Below, one piece after another: positions 28,935-33,756 of a stretch of 33,756 nucleotides of DNA (positions within the stretch are counted from its first letter, which is position 1; each line of letters opens with the position of its first letter). Source of the stretch: Leptolyngbyaceae cyanobacterium SM1_4_3 (lineage in GTDB: Bacteria > Cyanobacteriota > Cyanobacteriia > Elainellales > Elainellaceae). The stretch is from positions 1 through 33,756 of the forward strand of contig JAAUTN010000030.1 in assembly GCA_012031415.1 (NCBI GenBank), in the 5' to 3' direction. The notes under the pieces were generated by a model, which was not told where the DNA came from, did no database searches, and worked only from the letters and a program-made list of their open reading frames with translations. The position numbers and the translations under genes were made by a program.

Positions 28935-29246
28935 GAGTTCTCCTCATATCAAAAAACACAACTGCTGGGAAGATCTGCAAAGCGTCAAACATTTTTGTAA
29001 TGATTTTGCCGTTCTTTGTTGGTTCGGTGCTAGCTTTCTTTAAACATTATTAATCTAGCTTACTCGCCGATCTCGAGCAATCCCATACGCAGAAATAGAG
29101 TCACCTACGATCTCACCTAATCGAGCATCAGCTTATCGACATATTTCTTGACCTACCCAAACAGCGCTCTCTCCACTAAGGAAGATGCATTGCTCCACTC
29201 TCTCCTGAGAGGTTAGAAGCAGAGATCAGGAGGTTAAGTTCACAAA
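28935..29246. other. Divergent intergenic region with gntP ribosome site
   Basis: About 310 bp lies between the divergent methyltransferase and permease genes and must hold both promoters. An ideal ribosome site, AGGAGGT (29228-29234), precedes the permease ATG by 12 nt. I find no clear -35/-10 pair or operator. Confidence 0.5.
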
Positions 29247-30614
29247 ATGTCACCGTTTTCATTGGTTTTTATTGCGGTCTTAGGAGTTGCATTTCTCTTA
29301 TTTCTTGTAATTAAAGTTCGACTTCAGGCATTTGTTGCGCTACTGTTATCCAGTTTTCTGATTGCGTTACTAGCCAGGGTTCCGCTGCAAGATATTGCAG
29401 GTGTGATTCAAGAAGGAATGGCTAACACGATGGGCTATATCGCCATTGTGGTAGGTCTGGGTACGATGTTTGGCGAAATGTTGCGAGTAACGGGAGGTGC
29501 AGAACGACTCGCAGACACGCTAGTTGGCAGTTTTGGTAAAGAGCGTGCCCAGTGGGCACTAGCACTAACAGGGCTTATTGTGGCGATACCTGTCTTTTTC
29601 GACGTGGGTCTAATTATTTTGATTCCACTGGTTTATAGTTTGGCACAGCGAACAGGACGTTCTCTCCTATATTATGCGTTGCCCCTGGCAGCAGGGCTAG
29701 CCATCGCTCATAGCTATATTCCTCCAACGCCGGGACCCGTTGCGGTTGCTTCGCTGCTCGGAGCAGATCTAGGTTGGGTCATTCTATTTGGGATAATCGC
29801 GGGGGTTCCTGCCGTAATCGTCGGTGGAATTTTCTTTAGCAAATACATTGCTGGAAAAATTCATGTCGAAGTGCCTCAATACATGATGCTGGAAAATCAA
29901 ACTCAACAAACTGAAGATGATTTTTCTAGAGTGTCCAAAGAGCCGCCCAGTTTTGGAGTAATTATTTCAATTATTGCAATTCCACTCGTGTTGATTTTGC
30001 TCAATACTATTGCTGGAGTTGTGTTGCCCGAAGATAACTTTGTGCGTAATCTATTGGTATTTTTGGGACATCCGTTTAGTGCTTTGTTAATTGCGGTACT
30101 GCTAGCCTTTTACTTCTTAGGAATTCGACACGGATATTCTCGTGCCCAAATTCAAGATATCGCGACCCGTTCTTTAGAACCCGTTGGTTTAATCATTCTG
30201 GTGACGGGTGCAGGTGGCGTTTTGGGGAGAGTCTTAGTTGAAAGTGGAATTGGCGATGCCCTCGCCGAACTGATGGCCGCATCCAATTTGCCAATTATTT
30301 TTCTGGCTTTCCTGATTGCAACGGCAGTACGGGTTTCTCAAGGTTCTGCAACCGTCTCAATGGTGACAGCAGCAGGCATCATGGCTCCAGTTGTTGAGGC
30401 AGGCAACTTTTCTGCCCCTCTAGTAGGGTTGATTACGATTGCGATCGCCTCTGGAGCCACTGTACTTTCCCACGTCAACGATTCCGGTTTCTGGCTAGTT
30501 AACCGCTACCTCGGTATGACCGAAGCAGACACCCTAAAATCTTGGACTGTCCTGGAAACAATTCTGGGCGTAGTCGGCTTTTTAGTCGTGTTTATAATTA
30601 GCTTCTTTGTCTAG
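29247..30614 (+). CDS. Gluconate:H+ symporter, GntP family
   Basis: A 455-aa inner-membrane transporter of the GntP family, which takes up gluconate or related sugar acids with protons. It is hydrophobic throughout with about 12 likely spans. Family features include QEGMANTMGYIAIVVGLGTMFGEML, HSYIPPTPGPVAVASLLGADLG, VTGAGGVLGRVLVESGIGDAL and SGATVLSHVNDSGFWLVNRYLGMTEADTLKSWT. The gene is followed by a gluconokinase on the same strand, supporting gluconate as the substrate. The strong AGGAGGT ribosome site fixes the start. Confidence 0.92.
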   Translation: MSPFSLVFIAVLGVAFLLFLVIKVRLQAFVALLLSSFLIALLARVPLQDIAGVIQEGMANTMGYIAIVVGLGTMFGEMLRVTGGAERLADTLVGSFGKERAQWALALTGLIVAIPVFFDVGLIILIPLVYSLAQRTGRSLLYYALPLAAGLAIAHSYIPPTPGPVAVASLLGADLGWVILFGIIAGVPAVIVGGIFFSKYIAGKIHVEVPQYMMLENQTQQTEDDFSRVSKEPPSFGVIISIIAIPLVLILLNTIAGVVLPEDNFVRNLLVFLGHPFSALLIAVLLAFYFLGIRHGYSRAQIQDIATRSLEPVGLIILVTGAGGVLGRVLVESGIGDALAELMAASNLPIIFLAFLIATAVRVSQGSATVSMVTAAGIMAPVVEAGNFSAPLVGLITIAIASGATVLSHVNDSGFWLVNRYLGMTEADTLKSWTVLETILGVVGFLVVFIISFFV

Positions 30615-30632
30615 TTCGTCCAGTAGTAGTGA

Positions 30633-30669
30633 GTAATGAGTAAAACTTCGATTACCCATTACTCATTAC
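30633..30669. repeat. Inverted repeat in the permease-kinase spacer
   Basis: GTAATGAGTA (30633-30642) and TACTCATTAC (30660-30669) are perfect 10-bp arms with a 17-nt loop. The TAATGAGTAAT-type units resemble short dispersed repeats common in cyanobacterial spacers. It may tune relative expression of the two genes. Confidence 0.55.
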
Positions 30670-30698
30670 CCTCTCTATAAAATCAAAAATCAGATTCT

Positions 30699-32230
30699 AT
30701 GAATTCAACTTACTTTATTGGTGTTGATGTAGGTACAACCAGTACTAAAGCAATTGTTTTTTCTGCCTCAGGTGCAAGTAAGGGTGCTGGCAATCAAGGA
30801 TATCCTTTGCTGACTCCTCATCCATCTTGGGCAGAGCAGGAGCCAGAAGCTATCTTCACCGCTGTTATTGCTGCGGTTCGCGATGCCGTTAATCACGCCC
30901 GAATCGCAGCGTCAGAAGTGACTGCGGTTGGCTTTAGTGCAGCAACCCACAGCCTGATCGCAGTAGACCCTAAGGGCTATCCGCTGACTCACAGTATCAT
31001 CTGGGCGGACAACCGAAGTACCCCTCAAGTGGAGCGTCTGAAGGGCAGCGGAAAAGGATACGAACTCTATCAGCGCACGGGCGCACCTACGCATCCCACT
31101 TCTTTAGTGACAAAGCTGCTGTGGATGCAGGAACACGATCCGGAGACGTTCAGTAAAGCTGCCAAGTTTGTATCTCTTAAAGAGTACGTTCTCCATCAAC
31201 TCTTTGATGAATACGTGGTGGACTACTCTATTGCTTCTGCAACAGGCCTGTTTAATCCTGAACAGCTAGATTGGGATGAAGAAGCACTGGCGATCGCAGG
31301 GTTAAAGCGATCGCAGCTAAGCCAACTTGTGCCAACTACTCACATATTACGAGGTCTCAAACCCCGTTACGCAGAAGCAATGGGTTTAGCGATTGATACT
31401 CCAGTGGTGGTAGGTGCAAATGACGGAGCGCTAGCAAACCTGGGTGTCGGAGCAATTACCCCAGAACAGATAGCAATCACGATTGGTACAAGTGCTGCGG
31501 TGCGAACTGTTGCTCACGAACCGCTGATCGATCCAAAAGAACGTACTTTTTGCTACGCACTCACTAAGAACCATTGGGTAATTGGTGGCCCGTCAAACAA
31601 TGGTGGAATCGTGTTGCGCTGGCTGCGAGATCAGTTCTGCCAGGCAGAAATAGTGCAGGCGAGGCAGCTAGGAGTTGATCCTTATGATCTGATGATTCAG
31701 TCGCTGCGACTGTTTCTGCCGGAGCGGAAGGATTAATCTTTTTACCCTTTCTATCAGGCGAACGAGCGCCCTACTGGAATGCCAATGCAAGAGGCTCATT
31801 TTTTGGGTTGGGACTTCACCATCAGCGATCGCACCTGATTCGAGCGGTTTTGGAAGGCGTACTGTTTAGTGTCTACAGCATCTACTTGGCGCTGCAAAAC
31901 CTGACAGGCTCAGCACAGGTGATTCGAGCATCAGGTGGCTTTGCTCGGTCAAAGGTCTGGAGACAAATGATGGCTGATTTGTTTCAAGCAGAAGTTTTAG
32001 TTCCAGAAGTGTACGAAGGCAGCAGTTTTGGTGCAGCAGTGCTGGCTATGTATGCGGTCAACCTCATAAAGAACCTTGAGGAGGTTCAGCAGCTAATTCG
32101 TATCACCTACCGCCATCAACCCAATACTGTCCATGCATCTACGTATCATGAACTGTTTGAAATTTACGAACGTCTTTACCAAAATACAGTTGAGGAAGCC
32201 GCTCGTTTAGCTGCTTATCAGGTGAAGTAG
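30699..32230 (+). CDS. Gluconokinase, FGGY family, apparent frameshift
   Basis: An FGGY-family sugar kinase predicted to phosphorylate gluconate to 6-phosphogluconate, feeding the oxidative pentose phosphate or Entner-Doudoroff route. The N-terminus has the phosphate-binding FIGVDVGTTSTKAIVF and the central region has IWADNRS and TIGTSAAVRT. The first frame stops at 31736 after a foreign tail (RLFLPERKD). The frame that carries SAGAEGLIFLPFLSGERAPYWNANA and ends at 32230 is its true continuation. Restoring one base at 31700-31703 gives 511 codons including the stop, a normal length. The break is probably a sequence error. It lies 84 bp after the permease gene. Confidence 0.9.
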
Positions 32231-32659
32231 CTGCAAATTAGTATGCTTTTGTTGGTCTAAAAGTTTAATTCGGAATCATAAAGTTCAGGGGAATCACGGT
32301 TTCTCAAATCGTCTGACCCCAAACGAGTTTCGCCCCAAAAAACAGGTAGTTAAAGTTTCCGTAATTTCAACTATTTTTGGCAGTTGAACACCAAAGAGTA
32401 CCTACTATTTTTTACCGAATTCCTATCCAAACTTTGTCCAGGTTTATCTAGTTTGGCGACTGCTCCACCTAGACTAGAGAGTAGGCAGTAGCAAAAGCTA
32501 CTTAATCAAATGTATGAGAGATCACTTTCGCATACTTGCTAAATCGCCCTCATTCCTCTGATCGTCAAAGTCGCGAGACAGAACATGATTCGCCCCATAA
32601 TCGTGCCTCGCGGCTAAAACCTGTCAACACAACTTGAATAAATTTTGGAGACATCCAGC
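32231..32659. other. Upstream region of the PEP-CTERM gene
   Basis: About 430 bp without a gene. It contains a small hairpin AGTAGC-AAAA-GCTACT (32487-32502). A GGAG at 32647-32650 is the ribosome site of the next gene. I see no convincing promoter or RNA gene. Confidence 0.4.
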
Positions 32660-33538
32660 ATGGTAAAGGCTCTTACGCGAGTTTTATTGGGAACTGTTGC
32701 GTGCTTGAGTATAGGGGCGATCGCCAGCCCATCTCACGCAGCAATACTCAACCCCCAAAACATCACTTTTGACACGTCCAACTACAAAACCTACACAGGT
32801 GGATCTAACGGCACTTTTTCCGTCAATAATTCCAGTGCGGCTGTAGCAGCCTTACAAGACAGTGACCCTACCTCCAATGTAGAACTGTGGCAGTCCACTG
32901 AAAGCCCCACTGCTAACGTTGGTTTCAGCGGCACGCTTAGTAACCACACCGTAACAGTGCAGAGCGTTACAGCCGCTGACTGGGCAGCGTTTGGCAATCA
33001 ATGGATGAATGACTTCATCGCCTCAAATAGCCAAATGAGTAGTCTCTGGTCAACCTTGAACCCTAACCTCAAGGCAGTGGCACAATCCTCCATCATCACA
33101 TCTGGTTTACCTAGTTCTGGTGATCCCAATGTAGGTTCACTCACTTTAGACAGTGATACAGGAGAGCTAAAGCTAGACCTAATTGGACACTTCGATCTAA
33201 GACCCAGAATTTTGGCAAGGCAGTATACTACTGGAAACACGACCTGGGATTCTATTTTGCTTAACCTTACAAAGGCAACTCAAGGACCAGTTCAAGCGAG
33301 TGAAATTGCCAAAGTAACGATCGGAAATAACACCTACTACGCCTACAGTTTCAACGCAGCTTCGACTGGAGTTGCTACCAACGATGGCAGCGAGTCTTAC
33401 ACCGGTCGCTACTCCTGGACAAAGACATTGGCAGTCGCACCTCCCCCTGAATCTACACCTGAGCCTTCTTCTGTCGTAGGATCTGTTCTTGTTGCGGGAT
33501 CTCTCGTAGCCTTGCGGAAGCTCAAACCCAAAGCGTAG
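32660..33538 (+). CDS. PEP-CTERM sorting-domain exported protein
   Basis: A 292-aa secreted protein of unknown function. A Sec signal peptide (MVKALTRVLLGTVACLSIGAIASPSHA) is followed by a Ser/Thr/Asn-rich beta-type region and a C-terminal PEP-CTERM signal: the PEP motif in TPEPSSV, a short hydrophobic span (VVGSVLVAGSLVAL) and a basic tail RKLKPKA. Such tails are recognised by an exosortase, which anchors or releases the protein at the cell surface or extracellular matrix. The ATG at 32660 is chosen because GGAG lies 9 nt upstream and the signal peptide starts there; an in-frame TTG at 32645 is less likely. Confidence 0.88.
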   Translation: MVKALTRVLLGTVACLSIGAIASPSHAAILNPQNITFDTSNYKTYTGGSNGTFSVNNSSAAVAALQDSDPTSNVELWQSTESPTANVGFSGTLSNHTVTVQSVTAADWAAFGNQWMNDFIASNSQMSSLWSTLNPNLKAVAQSSIITSGLPSSGDPNVGSLTLDSDTGELKLDLIGHFDLRPRILARQYTTGNTTWDSILLNLTKATQGPVQASEIAKVTIGNNTYYAYSFNAASTGVATNDGSESYTGRYSWTKTLAVAPPPESTPEPSSVVGSVLVAGSLVALRKLKPKA

Positions 33539-33562
33539 AGATTTTACTCCTTTTCCACTAAG

Positions 33563-33607
33563 AGATCAGGGATGCAACCCCGCTAAGTGGAGTTGCATCC
33601 CTGATCT
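33563..33607. terminator. Rho-independent terminator after the PEP-CTERM gene
   Basis: Perfect 16-bp arms AGATCAGGGATGCAAC (33563-33578) and GTTGCATCCCTGATCT (33592-33607) with a 13-nt loop, followed by TTT on the plus strand. It lies 24 bp after the stop codon. Confidence 0.85.
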
Positions 33608-33608
33608 T

Positions 33609-33755
33609 TTAATACCTGATCGTCAACTGGGAAGGGAGTAAACTAGTCATTGGTTTGCAGACAGCAATCAAAATTGCTGCTCTGATAGGTTCACCTGCGC
33701 TTGCTGCTGACCAGTTTTCTATTGTTGCTTGAGCATGAGGCGAACCTTGCTGAGA
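33609..33755 (-). CDS. Possible C-terminal fragment of a minus-strand gene
   Basis: A minus-strand frame is open from the window edge to a TAA at 33609-33611 (48 codons), ending immediately beside the terminator stem. That placement would suit a convergent gene sharing the terminator. The sequence has no recognised motif, and the opposite strand also has a fairly long open stretch here, so this may be chance. Confidence 0.25.
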   Translation of the reverse strand, partial: SQQGSPHAQATIENWSAASAGEPIRAAILIAVCKPMTSLLPSQLTIRY

Positions 33756-33756
33756 A

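Overview
The window is chromosomal DNA from a cyanobacterium, probably a filamentous Leptolyngbya/Oscillatoriales-type organism. The evidence is the split RNA polymerase beta' subunit (separate rpoC1 and rpoC2), many copies of the HIP1 octamer GCGATCGC (for example at 3233, 7263, 11651, 14474, 14762 and 15532), an SLH-type cyanobacterial porin, a Nat-type amino-acid ABC transporter and a PEP-CTERM protein. Genus assignment is inference. I see no rRNA, tRNA, CRISPR array, transposase or phage module.

Layout. 1-2400: the end of an atypical SDR reductase gene, a membrane-anchored lambda-R-like peptidoglycan lyase, a PNPOx-type FMN protein and an InrS/CsoR-type metal sensor. 2705-4125: an HtrA/Deg protease, then a convergent spacer with several inverted repeats including a perfect 20-bp-arm terminator. 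4126-15200 (minus strand): the cluster rpsT-tatD-rpoB-rpoC1-rpoC2, with a strong promoter in front of rpoB. 15477-16793: hisD. 16798-21819 (minus strand): natF-natG-natH-bgtA, an N-II-type amino-acid ABC transporter, followed by a small SRPBCC-like gene; a 14-bp-stem hairpin separates the binding-protein gene from the permeases. 22172-24519: a small conserved protein and an iron-uptake-type porin. 24632-27058: a 16-bp tandem repeat, an unusual TetR regulator with a C-terminal tyrosine-recombinase-like domain, and a divergently transcribed delta-9-type fatty-acid desaturase. Two near-identical 17-bp palindromes bracket the desaturase promoter. 27303-28934: an unknown 183-aa protein and a solitary Dam-like adenine methyltransferase. 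29247-32230: a gluconate permease and gluconokinase pair. 32660-33607: a PEP-CTERM protein and its terminator.

The most novel-looking unit is the TetR-recombinase-like fusion with its double operator at the desaturase promoter. It looks like a dedicated membrane-lipid regulatory switch in which a domain resembling an inactivated recombinase has been added to a TetR repressor.

A second pattern needs attention. Four genes (the SDR gene, rpoC1, tatD and gluconokinase) each carry an apparent one-base deletion that breaks an otherwise intact frame. rpoC1 and rpsT-linked tatD are expected to be intact, and at least three of the losses fit contraction of a short homopolymer. Residual sequencing or assembly indels are therefore the likeliest explanation, and these genes should be read as probably functional until reads are checked.
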